NCBI GenBank assembly: GCA_037974965.1
Contig: JBBPFI010000009.1
Location: 620,001-684,000 of the forward strand
From: Dacryopinax spathularia
Lineage: Eukaryota; Basidiomycota; Dacrymycetes; Dacrymycetales; Dacrymycetaceae
Direction of reading: 5' to 3'
Length of the DNA stretch: 64,000 nucleotides
How positions within the stretch are numbered: the stretch's first letter is position 1; each line of letters starts with the position of its first letter. The notes under the pieces are model-generated. The model made no database searches and had not been told where the DNA came from. It worked only from the letters and a program-made list of their open reading frames with translations. Of this stretch, positions 23,929-34,162 are shown piece by piece. The position numbers and the translations under genes are program-made.

Positions 23929-25212
23929 TCACTTTTGGTTTGCTGAGGGCACATAATCCCTGGTAAGATCGATTCCAGTGTCCTTGAGATGGGTATTGGT
24001 GATCTTGATACGACGATTGGGCTTGGCGGCACCCTTCTTGCCCCTCTTCCGGATCCCTCCGGAAAACTTGGGTGCAATTTCGACGGATGCTGTCTGCTGA
24101 CCAACTATGAAATGCGTCAGTCGAAGTGTCACCGACTAGGCAACATGGTGCATACAGCTTTGGAGTTGGGACATGATGAGGTCTTCGTCAGGTACCCGCT
24201 GTGCATGCCAGATATCTTGGAACTCTGCCAGGAAATCAGCATTGGTACGGTGCGCATCAGGTGAGATCTCACCCTTATCGACGGGTGCTCCTCCCTGATC
24301 AGGCGGTACCTCGTTGAAGAAGACCATCTTGGGGGTATTGTCCTTGGTCGTTCGGGTGACAATGATGTCACCCCTAGCCGCCAACTCCTCTATGGCGGGC
24401 AACGCTGATGGCCAGGATTCGCGAATGACCTTGACGGACATGCCACCGCCGCGTTTGTAGTGACGGGTGATCTCCGTCAGAAGTTGCTCTTTGTTGCGGA
24501 TATTGAAGTCGGGCTATTGCATTGTCAGCTGCTAAGGCAACATATGCTGCCTTCTAACGGACCTTGTAAGAATAGGTATTTGTCTTGGTATCGTGGATGA
24601 CTCGGTCATGTTGCAGAAAAAGTTCGTAGAGCTCCTTATTGGTGTCTAGGGGTATATTGGATTGGATGGATAAGTCTTCGAGACGAATAGGATTGCCGTG
24701 GTCCTGTCAAGCAACCGCTCTGTCAGCACACAGCAAGCAACACCGGATCGCCCAATCATACCTTCAGCGCTCGTACGGCATACACCAGCTGGGTATTGAT
24801 GTGGGATCCTACACCGGTATCCGCCGGTTGAGAAAACACCACGTCTTATGCGCGAAGAAGTATCAGCATGCGGCGCCAATAGCATGGACGCCGAAAGAGG
24901 CGAACCTGTCTTTGGCCTCTGCTTCTTCTTTTTTGGCCTGCCTGCATCCTCAGCATCACTGGAGTAGGCGGACGAGGCTGCTGAGCTCGTCGCGGTTGCT
25001 ATCGAAGTACTGGGTGGCCATACTGCGCTGGCTTTTGGGGTAGAAGTGCCTGACGGTGGTGCAGATGCACTCGGAGTGGACGGTTTCGACCCAGTGCCGT
25101 TCTTTTGGCCGACGTGCGACTCCTTTCTCCTTACTGTGAACCCAGGAGCAAACGTTCGTGCTTGCTGCTGCTTTGCATTGTTTTGAAGTGTGTGCCTCAG
25201 AAGGTTTGACAT
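23929..25212 (-). CDS. TFA2: TFA2, TFIIE beta subunit
   Basis: Five exons (25212-24906, 24844-24762, 24703-24563, 24513-24156, 24104-23929) give 354 residues. TFIIE-beta works with TFIIE-alpha to recruit TFIIH and open promoters for RNA polymerase II. The N-terminus is Ser/Thr/Pro-rich and ends in a lysine patch (RPKKKKQRPK). Two winged-helix segments follow: the first includes GSHINTQLVYAVRALKDHG, the second KEQLLTEITRHYKRGGGMSV and ARGDIIVTRTTKD. The C-terminus is strongly basic (GGIRKRGKKGAAKPNRRIK) and ends with the conserved ITNTHLKDTGIDLTRDY. The last intron, 24105-24155, has a clear CTGAC branch site and joins QSF to GQQ. Confidence 0.92.
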
Positions 25213-25642
25213 GGTCGTCAGAGCACAACGGTCAGCTCAGTGAGCAGGACGAGTGGCGTCTATGATACGGCCAATGCAGTGGACCCCGGATCATGACGCG
25301 GGACTTATGACACCGCTATTGTCTACTTGACACCAGTGAATCGATGTGACGACTACTGTACCCGTCAAGTTTGGCCAAGATCGCCAATGTAAACTCCGCC
25401 GGTAGTGCAGCGAATGTATTCGGATCGATCCGCAATCTCGGCCGATCTGAACGCAGAATTCTGTTTAGTGCATAAAGTACACGCCAGGCAGAAGGTCTCC
25501 TCGGCGGCCAGGATCGTCACAGTCCAGAATGGGAACCCGCGAAGACTTCCGCAAAAAGTCGAATAATAGTTCATTACAGATGCTACAGAAAGACGCTGCT
25601 TTGGTCTCCAGACCACCAGTCATTGAGCTCAAGGTTCAGTTT
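25213..25642. other. Intergenic region
   Basis: These 430 bases lie upstream of TFA2 and downstream of the complex I subunit gene. No gene or repeat is visible. Confidence 0.5.
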
Positions 25643-26139
25643 CTATGATGACCATGGTGACACCGCCAAGCCGTCCTTTCCTGGACAGACAGTTAGCACA
25701 GTTGGTGTTGTCGGTCCATAATATGGCGTACCAGTATAGAAAGCGTCCAGGAAGCCTTTCGCATAAGCTCCACGCTTCTCTATAGGACCCATGATGAACG
25801 CTAGCAATTGCGACCTCATCTTCCAGGTGTTCATGATTTCTTGGTATTCCTGTCTGCCCTTCAGGATCAGCACGTCAATGACCTTCAGGTCGGTGATGTG
25901 CTTGTTCCGCTCGAACTCTTGTCGGAATCGCATGCGGAGGAGAGAAGGTGGAACATCGAGACCGTAGAGATCGCAGATCTCCGGTGCCTGCTTGACGATC
26001 AGTGCCCGTTGTTGGGATGTGCATGCATGCGTACTGCTCGGTAGAAATCGCGGTATAATGTGACGACGTCGGCACGAGCTGCGGCCAACGACGTGTGCGT
26101 TACGGCCCGCTTGGCGAGCCGTGCTGGAATAGTGGTCAT
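25643..26139 (-). CDS. NDUFA6: Complex I accessory LYR subunit (NDUFA6 / B14 type)
   Basis: Three exons (26139-26035, 25987-25732, 25680-25643) encode 132 residues. NDUFA6 is an LYR-motif subunit of the peripheral arm of mitochondrial NADH:ubiquinone oxidoreductase and binds the acyl carrier protein. The LYR tripeptide is at residues 28-30 (VTLYRDFYR). It is followed by the conserved FRQEFERNKHITDLKVIDVL and KGRQEYQEIMNTWK. Length matches the fungal family (about 115-135). The last intron places only the final 12 codons in exon 3. The gene is divergent from the large PPR-like gene, with 268 bases between starts. Confidence 0.92.
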
Positions 26140-26407
26140 CGCGCCGGACGAGCGAACGGAGGAGGAGGGCTGCAGCTACAGTGGTTGTTGCTCAAGGCCG
26201 GGGTTGGACGGGTTCCACTTTCGTCAGAATACTTCCGCAGAAGTGGGACCCTTCATTGCAGCTGAAATGCTAGTCGAAATATCGCACTCTCCCTTCAAGC
26301 AGTAAAGCCTGCACAAACTATTCATCCTGTAAGTGAAATGTTCAGAGAAACGTTCTGATACTGATGGTGCATGTAGAAGTCTCAGATGGGATGATGCCCC
26401 ATTGCGA

Positions 26408-29400
26408 ATGCTACGATTGTCAGCATCTCGCCGATGCTTCTCCCAGCACAAGCAGATCTGCCCTGCTCGGATTCCTAAGAGACCGCCCAGCTCCTCGTGC
26501 TCCCCTGAAGGCAGGATACGACGTACAATTATCACATCCGCTTCGGAGAGCGGTACACACGAAAGCATACACAACGAGGATGTTGAAACCAATAACGCTA
26601 CTAAAGGACCCGGAGCACCCTACAACGACCCGAGCGCCTTCACAGCGGAAACGCCGGCTAATCCGGGACGCACGAGTGGAGATGGTCGACGTCAGCCGCG
26701 CACGAAGGGAGATGGAGCGAATGAGACTACGCGTCCAATTGAGGATGAGCCTCTACGAGGTATCGCACCGCATATGGTCAATCCGATGGCGCGCGGACCG
26801 AATAGCGGGATCCGACAGAGGCTCGATATACCCTACATGAGACCTGTCCGATACGGGCCTCAGTTCATCAACGTCGTGAGGAAGCGAAGCCGACGGCTGG
26901 ATCAGACAGAGAGGCAAGGCAGACGTCACCGCCAGTATCGGCCACATCTTGCCCATGTCAAGGATGTCATAGTCGCCTCCGCCAACGCATTGCTTTCTTC
27001 TGGGAAGATGGTCCCTCGTGCACCGCAGCTGTACGATTTCTCAACCATCTGGCAACATATTGTCGACCAGGCTCTCTGGGATGAGGGAGTCAAAGAGTAT
27101 GGGGCTACGCCGACGGACCTGCTTCGATGGAGGAACGCATTGGCTTGTCGATCACTATTCGAGAGCCTGCCGCATCTATTCCCCTCGCTGGAAAGCAAGC
27201 AACAACTGTATTATGGCCAACAACAAAAGCCATGTCCGCCACCTGGATGGCTACTCCACCTCTTGCTGCTATATCGCACGCATACACCCCAAGATGTCGC
27301 CGGCGGTCTACGTCTTGCGGTGTCTACGCTGAGCAACCCGCACGTCTTTCTTCTTGAGAAATGGAAATTAGGCCTGATTGCGCTTCGCCAAATATGCGCA
27401 TACAACCTCACCACGCTCGTCCATGACTGCATTACTTTCCTTCTGCTGCACCCCATACCCACAAGGAATCGGCGAGTAGCCGTCCCTCCTCCACAACAAG
27501 AAGCGGATGTTCCCAAGCCGATTGAGGGGGAAGAAGGGCAGTCTGGCAATGCCGACGACGAACCGGATGATATCCAGAAGGCTATTACGCACCAAGCTGC
27601 CGCTGGTGGATTACCCCTAAAGCAAGCATATACCCAGATGAAGTTCTTCTTGATCATCGAAGCCCTGCGACAACTACCGCCGAGCGAAGTCTACCTTACT
27701 GAGCTGATGCGTGTACTGAAACGACACGAGGAAGCTGGCTTCCCGCTCACTGGATTCTTGCTCAACTGGATCACTTCGGCCAGTCGGGAATACGGGAATG
27801 AAGAACTTGTAGTCCACATAGTCCGAAGGATGCACAAGGACGGATTGCGACCCAATTTGACGAATTTGACATTCTTCCTGGGGGTGCTCTCGGAAAGCGG
27901 AAATCTCGAAGCTGTGGAGAAGATTCTCCTCTCAATTACGGACATCGTGCTGGGCACGAAACCGGGCGATTCGTCGTCCCCTTCACTACCAGAACGTCTG
28001 GAACAGCTTTCAACAGTAGATCCCGCTCAGTGGGCAAGCCTTTCGAAATCTTTGGCTGCCTACGTGGGTGCCGTCAAGTCATCGCCTGGCGTCATCGACC
28101 TCATACAACGGCTGAGATCGAATACGCCTGAATGGGAAAAACCCGGCTTTCTGTGGAGGGCGGTGTTAGAGGCAATCAGCCATCACAAAGCAACCAACCT
28201 GGACAAGCACCTATTGGAAGGGAATAGTCCGGCCCGGCATGGGATGGCAGCGTCCAAATTCGGTTCCCCCGAACTGATACGAGTGATGCGGGCTAATCGC
28301 CATGCCCTGGTTTCCGTCATGGCGCAGCTCCTGAGGAACCATCAGCCCAGGGTGGCCATTTCGCTTTGGGGCCGTGTTCATCGCCATCTGGAGGTGGTAG
28401 ACGCGCATGTGTTGTCTGTCCTCATCCGCACTCTGGAACGTATGCGACGCTTTGATGTGGCCTTCGGTGTCTTGTGTAAAATTGCCGGTTCTCCAGTTCA
28501 CCCGCACATTCAGCATGCTGTTGACTCCTTGTGGCCCTGGGACAGCGTATCCTTCCGGCTAGACGATGTTGTCTTCAATTCTCTGATGACAGACCTTGGT
28601 AAAGCTAAGCGATACGATGTCGTATGGCAACTATGGAGCGCAATGGGTACGCACTTCGGGGTGCGACCAACGAGCGCAACCGTCTCAGCTCTTCTTACTG
28701 CTGCCAACTACTCGGACGTCTTGCCGTCATTCTCCAGCGAGTTCGCCGTCTTTCGAAACAGACTACCTTTCGCACATGCTCGTACGGACCCGATCCCCAC
28801 TCCCGCCGACATCGCCGATACCATCATTGCCGGTCTGACCAAGGAGTTCTGGGATGGACAGCCACCATGGCGCACTGCACAGAACATCTTCAAAGAAATC
28901 CTGTTCAGCAACTTTCCCGGTTTGAAGGATGTCAAATCACCAGTCAGCGACCCGAAGAGCGCTTTCCGCCTGTTCCCCAGTCGACGACAAAGCGTCAAGC
29001 GAGAGGAGCTGACCACCGAAGAGACATTCCCGCATCTGCGGCTACAAGGCGAGATCCCAGGTACGCTGCGTTGGCCAGACGTGTATCCAACTGCAGAGGC
29101 CTTCGGCTTCTACATCTCCCTGCTGGGGCGACAGAATCTTCCCCAGGAAATCCCGCTCACGCTAGCATGGATGAAAGCATTGAATATCAAACCCCTTCGG
29201 CGCTCGCTCACACTTGCGATGATGTTTTATGACGATATCGGTGCTCCGCCACCTATGCTCGACCGCCTGATCGATCAAGGTGGAGGAAATTCTGGAGAGC
29301 TAAGACGCTGGATCGAGGATTGGGTTGGGCCGAAGGCTACGCCTCGTCCCGAGGAAGTCATTCGGCGGAAGCAGGCACATCTTATGGGTGGATGGAGCTG

Positions 29401-29602
29401 GTATTTTGAGGACAGGGCACGCATGAAACAGGAGAAAGAGGCGCAGCAGAACGCTCAAGCGAGCAATATGGAGGACGGTTCTGCTGAGGAGAGCACCCGG
29501 GAGGAGGGCAGGGAAGATGGTGTTGAGAAAAGCACGCTAGAGAGGAGCATCACAGAACACCCCGACAAGGAAACACCTTTCAAGTCACCATTGAACGTGT
29601 AA
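26408..29602 (+). CDS. Large PPR-like mitochondrial protein
   Basis: One long exon gives 1,064 residues from the ATG of MLRLSASRRCFSQHKQICPA, a basic amphipathic start typical of mitochondrial import; further upstream in-frame codons precede this without such a signal. After a disordered charged region to about residue 185 the protein is mostly helical, with scattered PPR-like pairs, for example LRPNLTNLTFFLGVLSESGN and YDVVWQLWSAMG followed by RPTSATVSALLTAAN. A highly acidic tail (Glu/Asp) closes it. I infer an RNA-binding role in mitochondrial gene expression; no specific target or catalytic domain is visible. The absence of introns over 3.2 kb contrasts with its neighbours. Confidence 0.78.
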   Translation: MLRLSASRRCFSQHKQICPARIPKRPPSSSCSPEGRIRRTIITSASESGTHESIHNEDVETNNATKGPGAPYNDPSAFTAETPANPGRTSGDGRRQPRTKGDGANETTRPIEDEPLRGIAPHMVNPMARGPNSGIRQRLDIPYMRPVRYGPQFINVVRKRSRRLDQTERQGRRHRQYRPHLAHVKDVIVASANALLSSGKMVPRAPQLYDFSTIWQHIVDQALWDEGVKEYGATPTDLLRWRNALACRSLFESLPHLFPSLESKQQLYYGQQQKPCPPPGWLLHLLLLYRTHTPQDVAGGLRLAVSTLSNPHVFLLEKWKLGLIALRQICAYNLTTLVHDCITFLLLHPIPTRNRRVAVPPPQQEADVPKPIEGEEGQSGNADDEPDDIQKAITHQAAAGGLPLKQAYTQMKFFLIIEALRQLPPSEVYLTELMRVLKRHEEAGFPLTGFLLNWITSASREYGNEELVVHIVRRMHKDGLRPNLTNLTFFLGVLSESGNLEAVEKILLSITDIVLGTKPGDSSSPSLPERLEQLSTVDPAQWASLSKSLAAYVGAVKSSPGVIDLIQRLRSNTPEWEKPGFLWRAVLEAISHHKATNLDKHLLEGNSPARHGMAASKFGSPELIRVMRANRHALVSVMAQLLRNHQPRVAISLWGRVHRHLEVVDAHVLSVLIRTLERMRRFDVAFGVLCKIAGSPVHPHIQHAVDSLWPWDSVSFRLDDVVFNSLMTDLGKAKRYDVVWQLWSAMGTHFGVRPTSATVSALLTAANYSDVLPSFSSEFAVFRNRLPFAHARTDPIPTPADIADTIIAGLTKEFWDGQPPWRTAQNIFKEILFSNFPGLKDVKSPVSDPKSAFRLFPSRRQSVKREELTTEETFPHLRLQGEIPGTLRWPDVYPTAEAFGFYISLLGRQNLPQEIPLTLAWMKALNIKPLRRSLTLAMMFYDDIGAPPPMLDRLIDQGGGNSGELRRWIEDWVGPKATPRPEEVIRRKQAHLMGGWSWYFEDRARMKQEKEAQQNAQASNMEDGSAEESTREEGREDGVEKSTLERSITEHPDKETPFKSPLNV

Positions 29603-29654
29603 CAGGATATGCTCATCATGACCTAGACTTGTACATTACAGCACATTAATGCAT

Positions 29655-30420
29655 CTAACGCTTCTGCTTGGAAGCAGCCTGCTTAGCAGCGAGTTCTGCT
29701 TCCCTAGCAGCGGCCTCCGCTTTCCTCTGTGCAGCAGCCTGCTCACGCTCCTTCCTGATCTGAGCAAGTCGCGCAAGATCCGCCTTGGCCTGGTCGGTCT
29801 TTCCGGCTTCATGTAGCTGAGCAGAGAATGAGCACCGACGGTGTCAATCATAGCAAAATAACGGCACAAACCTTCCAATACCGCTCCTTCGCCTCCTTTT
29901 TCTCCTTCTCCTCCCGCTCCCGCCTACTGAGCTGGACCGGCGCGGCTGCACCCACATTCGCCAACTTGGTATTCCTCGCAGCAGCACGATTCGGGTTGAC
30001 GAGCATCGGGTCGTCAACTTCCTCTTCAGACTCCTCCTCCTCGCCTTCAGCGATAGCGGTAGCCTTTGCCACCGGCTTGGCAGGTTTACCAGCCTTCTTC
30101 TGCGCTCTCCGCTCAGCTCGAGTGAGCTCCTGTCCGGCAGAGCCAGAGGCGAGCGGTCCGGGCTGGGGTGCGACGCCAGTATCCTCCTCCTCGTCGCTCT
30201 CCTCCTCTTCCTCCTCTTCCTCTTCAGAAGAGTCGTCGTCCTCATCGTCTTGTTTCCTAGCAGACCTGATGTGCTGTCACTAAAGGTCATCACACAAAGA
30301 GGATACAAAGTACCATTTGGAAGGCGTGCTCTCAAAGTCGGCTTCTATCGGTTGCAGATCGCGCGAAAAGTTGCGTCCACCACCACGCTTCGTTTTGAAC
30401 TTGCCGGATCCGCGGACCAT
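29655..30420 (-). CDS. PDAP1: PDAP1 / 28-kDa heat- and acid-stable phosphoprotein
   Basis: Three exons (30420-30314, 30265-29872, 29816-29655) give 220 residues. The N-terminus MVRGSGKFKTKRGGGRNFS is characteristic. A long acidic stretch follows, then the conserved core DDPMLVNPNRAAARNTKLAN and LSRREREEKEKKEAKERYWKL, and a basic Ala/Lys-rich helix. Family members are small, mostly disordered proteins described in ribosome-associated or growth-related settings; the molecular role is not well established. The gene is divergent from the AT-hook gene, with 313 bases between starts. Confidence 0.9.
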
Positions 30421-30733
30421 ATCGCTCTTTGTCTTGTAGGTGAAGGCGGTGGAGAGAGGGGCGGTGATTGATCTGCCGGATGCCAGATAGTAGATGGAAA
30501 CGAGGCTGAGTGACGATGACTCCTGAAATGCCAGAGTTGCCACTGGGCAGGCTTGCAATGCATGAGGCAAAAGCCTCCGTAAGCTCACGTGACCGCTTTG
30601 ACAAAGCATGTGACCAGTCTCGAGCGCGTCGTTACTGCGCGTCGACGTCCATTGTACAAGCGTTCGCCGTCAACTTGGAAAGATACGCACACGGACGCCA
30701 ACTTTCTAGTCTTGGATCATTCATTGTTTCTTC
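30421..30733. promoter_or_regulatory. Shared divergent intergenic region (PDAP1 / AT-hook gene)
   Basis: These 313 bases carry both promoters. CACGTGAC occurs at 30587-30594, a CACGTG E-box type palindrome; whether it is used is unknown. Confidence 0.4.
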
Positions 30734-32544
30734 ATGGCTACCGCTGTATCTGCAGTGGCCTTGAAGGCTGCCCGGGATGCCCGCAAGAAGGCCCGCCGAC
30801 GGGACCGTGGCGGAATCTTCCAACCTCTCGAGAAGAACGCCATGCTCGAACTGCTCATGGCAAGGAGGAAGTCGGGAAGGCTACCTGTGCCGGCCACTCC
30901 ACCTGAAGATGAGGACGAGGATGAGGAGGAAGAGAAGAAGGACGATGTGCAGAGTGACGAGCTATCGGATAGTGGCGTCTGGGATGATGAGGACTTGCTT
31001 AGGAACAGGAGACAGGTAAGAGGGGTGGGACCAAAATTCCGGGTTCTCAGCTAAGGGCATCTCTATAGCGCGAGCTGGCGGACGAGTACAGCTCTCCCGT
31101 AAAGGTTTTTCAGACTCGACGCTGCGCAACGGAACAGGACAGCAGACCGAGCACGTCGGCACCGACCACATCTGACCCGATTGCCTTTGAACCGATTACT
31201 TCTGAACTATCTACCTTCGAACCATTCATGCCTGAGCCATTCACATCCGACGCATTCACCTCTGAGCCATTCTCCTGCGAAGCGATAACCTCAGATTCCG
31301 TTACCTCTGGATGGCCAACTTCGGAGCCGAACTGGGAACCTCCAGTACGTGAACCCAGCCCTCCCGTGGTCATCCAGAAACATCAGCATCCGCCTGCCAT
31401 CACACAGCCACGCTTTCCGCGCGATATCCCAACCATAGACTTTGCATCGCAAAACATTCGTAAAATAAAACCGCAAAAACCCATACCATCAAGCTCGAAG
31501 ACGAAGGTGCATACATCTTCCGAGAGGGACGGCCTCACAAAGAGAATCCGCCAGCCATCGCCCATCCTCGAAGACGTACGGTCGAACACGGATGATCGAT
31601 CACTCGTGAAGAATGCCTCTCTCAAGAGAAAGCGTCAGCCGTCTCCCATCCCCGAAGACATGTCGCACTCAGACATTGAGGTCGATACGATCTTGGCGGC
31701 TGTCGAAGACGATGATCCTGGTCCGACTCCGATGAAGAGGCAAAGAGTAGCGTCCCGGGTCTACTCCCCAACCAGCACGGTCTTGTACGCATTACAGGGT
31801 TGTCCTATGGCGTTGTACTGGCTAATATCGCACCAGCGACGACCGTCTTCCATCGGCCGACGAAGATGATCATGTAGCTCCCAACAAGAAGGTGTCAAAG
31901 CTTTCTCCTATCAACAACAAACATCAACACAAGACGAATAACAAGAAACGGAAGAGTAGCTCATCGAGCGACAGCACCCCTCCCCTGCCCAAGAAACGAC
32001 GCCGCAGTCCTGAACGATGGCAGAATGAGCCAGAGTATGCGCCGAATTATGACGACGATGACTCGCTCCGGGACGAACCGTCTCTCCTCGTGCCCACGAA
32101 AGAAGACAGTCCCCGTCCACGGCAGAAACGGAGACAAGCGCATACATCTCATGACCCCGAAGAGTCCCCTAAACCCCCGGTCAAGCGAGTATTCAGGAAG
32201 AAGGTCATCCCCATTATCGTAGTCCAACCGTTAGGACCAGAGAGAAAGCCACGAGTCCGGCTTACGCCCGGAAAGAAGTCAGGACGAAAGCGGGGAAGAC
32301 CACCAAAGTCTCGCCACAGGGATTCTGATGATGAGGACAAGGTAAGTCCTGCATGTATGCGCGTCGATAGCTTCTCACCCGGGGCCAGGAAAACGTTGGA
32401 CCAAGCGAGCCGAAACGGAAACGGAAGTTGGGGAAGATCCCAGAGGCGGTTTGGGAGCTTGCAACGAAGGGTAACAGGCGTCATACGATTTTTGTACAAC
32501 CCGCTGCGGACCTGTCGAAGGATGAACTGAATATCCTGGTGTAG
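30734..32544 (+). CDS. Disordered nuclear protein with an AT-hook
   Basis: Four exons (30734-31015, 31069-31784, 31837-32341, 32389-32544) give 552 residues. The first 35 residues are basic and Ala-rich (ALKAARDARKKARRRDRGG), followed by an acidic run. Residues about 130-175 are built of degenerate pentapeptides of the type [ST]-E-P-F-T. KRKRQPSPIPED and KKRRRSPERW are candidate nuclear localisation signals. KKSGRKRGRPPK (about 478-489) is a classic AT-hook that binds the minor groove of AT-rich DNA. No enzyme domain is visible, and I do not recognise the family. The last 50 residues look more structured (GKIPEAVWELATKGNRR). Confidence 0.72.
31180..31318. repeat. 15-base minisatellite coding for pentapeptides
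   Basis: About nine imperfect 15-base units read as FEPIT, SELST, FEPFM, PEPFT, SDAFT, SEPFS, CEAIT, SDSVT, SGWPT in exon 2 of the AT-hook gene. The units have diverged in sequence but keep phase. Confidence 0.75.
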
Positions 32545-32761
32545 ACATATCTTATGTAACAGACGCGCGACACACTTCACAACCGGATACCTTAATGTGC
32601 ACATTCTTAGCCAACAGTATAGATTACTCGAGCTAAATCAACAATCAGGAAACTAGCATGTATAGAAAGTCTTTATAGCTTCGCAGGAAAGGAACTAGAA
32701 TTGAAGGTGAAGGGAACGATTTTTTGGGTGGACACGCAACTTTCCGGACACCTGTGACAGT

Positions 32762-33858
32762 TCAGTTGTCGTACGGAGGGGTCATGGCAGCGTCGCGAGG
32801 ATCAGGCTTGACAACATCCTCCTTAACGTCACCGTTGACCTTCCTGTCCGCCTCCCTGTCGTCACGGCGGGAATCGCCATTGGTGTCCTTCTCGCGGTCC
32901 TTGCGATCGTCGCGATCGCGATCTCTGTCACGGCGATCGTCCCTATCATCGCGCCTGTCATCACGGCCGCGATCGCGGTCCCGGTCCCTCTCATCCCTAT
33001 CCCTGCCCCGATCACGCCTATCATCGTCCCTATCTCTATCGCGCCTGTCGCGGTCACGGTCGCGATCGTCATCCCTGCGACGAGGGGGAGAACGCGAGCG
33101 AGAACGACGTCTGTCACGGTCATCGTCCCTGCGGCGAGGAGGCGAGCGATCGCGCCGCCCCCGGTCATCCAGACGCCAGATGGCGGAGGGAGGGTTCTTT
33201 GCCCACTGGACAGTGATACGGCGGTCGTCAATGCGGGCCCCGTGCCTAATGGCTTTCGTCAGTGGGTTCCAACGCGAAGAAACCAGACCAGCGTACATGT
33301 CATAGTAAGCATCCTCGGCATCGCGTTCGTATCTGAACTCCACAAAGGCATACCTATCGAAGCGATATCGGTGGTGAGTTCTCGTTCGGATTCGCTTGTC
33401 GCGGACGAAAGGTTGAACGTGAATCGAAATCTATACTAAACTCGAACTCGAACTCGCGCTCGCGCTCGTGCTTGTATCGTTCGTAGACACATGGGTTGTG
33501 TGACGACTCGATCGGACTCGAACTCGACTGTCTCTTTTCGCCGCGAGGCAAATGGAGCGGGTTGCTCGGGATGCAGGATGTTGGGAAGCGAACATGTTGA
33601 AACGAATATCGCGACTCTGCAAAGAAGTGGTGTATTGCTTCAGAGACTGATACTCACGGGTTGGCATTGGGATTGCGAGTCGCTGGGACGTCGCATCGAA
33701 CCAGAGGACCGTATCTGACGAGGCAACGAAGTCAGACCCCGCAGAGATTATAACATGTGCACGTATACGAACCTTTCAAACTCATACGCAAGGTCCTTCG
33801 CCCGCGTATGGGATGAGAACCCGCTAACGAAGAGAATACGAGGCATCCCGCGCGGCAT
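32762..33858 (-). CDS. RRM protein with RS/RD-rich tail (SR-type splicing factor)
   Basis: Four exons (33858-33773, 33714-33658, 33353-33297, 33245-32762) encode 227 residues. An N-terminal RNA recognition motif is present: RNP2 is RILFVSGF (residues 6-13) and RNP1 is in the YAFVEF segment (49-54), followed by DMHGARIDDRRITVQWAK. The C-terminal half is a dense RD/RS dipeptide domain with two SPPRRRDDDRD repeats, ending in an acidic and Lys-rich stretch. Such proteins bind pre-mRNA and help select splice sites. The second intron is unusually long here (304 bases) and contains CTCGAA/CTCGCG repeats. The start could also be the internal MPRILFV. The gene is divergent from UTP10. Confidence 0.88.
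33354..33657 (-). other. Long intron with short repeats in the SR-type gene
   Basis: This 304-base intron is about six times the usual size in this window. Positions 33437-33475 are a simple array of CGAACT/CGCGCT-type hexamers. Both splice sites are canonical and the flanking exons join in frame through the RRM. SR genes often autoregulate through long or poison introns, so retention or alternative splicing here is possible but unproven. Confidence 0.5.
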
Positions 33859-34162
33859 TTTTGCTAGTAACTATAGTTGAGGAGAAGAAGGGACAAGCCA
33901 GAGGATGTTAACGGTGTCGAGGAAGGACGGCGTCGGAGGTCAACGTGAGTCGAGCGGCGGGGAACCTTCCAGTGGCAATCTTGACGGAATCTGAATGAGT
34001 CGGAATCAAATGCAAACTCTAGCACCGCTATTTGCCTCCACGGATGCATCGGGCTTGACAATCATCTTCGCGAAGCAACCAAAATTTGGGACCCTGTGAT
34101 TTTCTTGCTTTACTATCGGCCCTTTCGCTGGGTCTCCTATACCTCCTCGAATTTGGGGCAAA
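33859..34162. promoter_or_regulatory. Shared divergent intergenic region (SR-type gene / UTP10)
   Basis: These 304 bases contain both promoters for two RNA-related genes. I see no unambiguous TATA box. Confidence 0.4.

Noticed and set aside
29636-30335. Several Arg-rich frames overlapping the PDAP1 gene
   Set aside because: They are shadows in other frames of the Glu/Lys-rich PDAP1 coding sequence.
32724-33305. Ser/Arg-rich plus-strand frame opposite the SR-type gene
   Set aside because: Mirror image of the RD repeat on the other strand; the minus strand has the RRM and correct introns.
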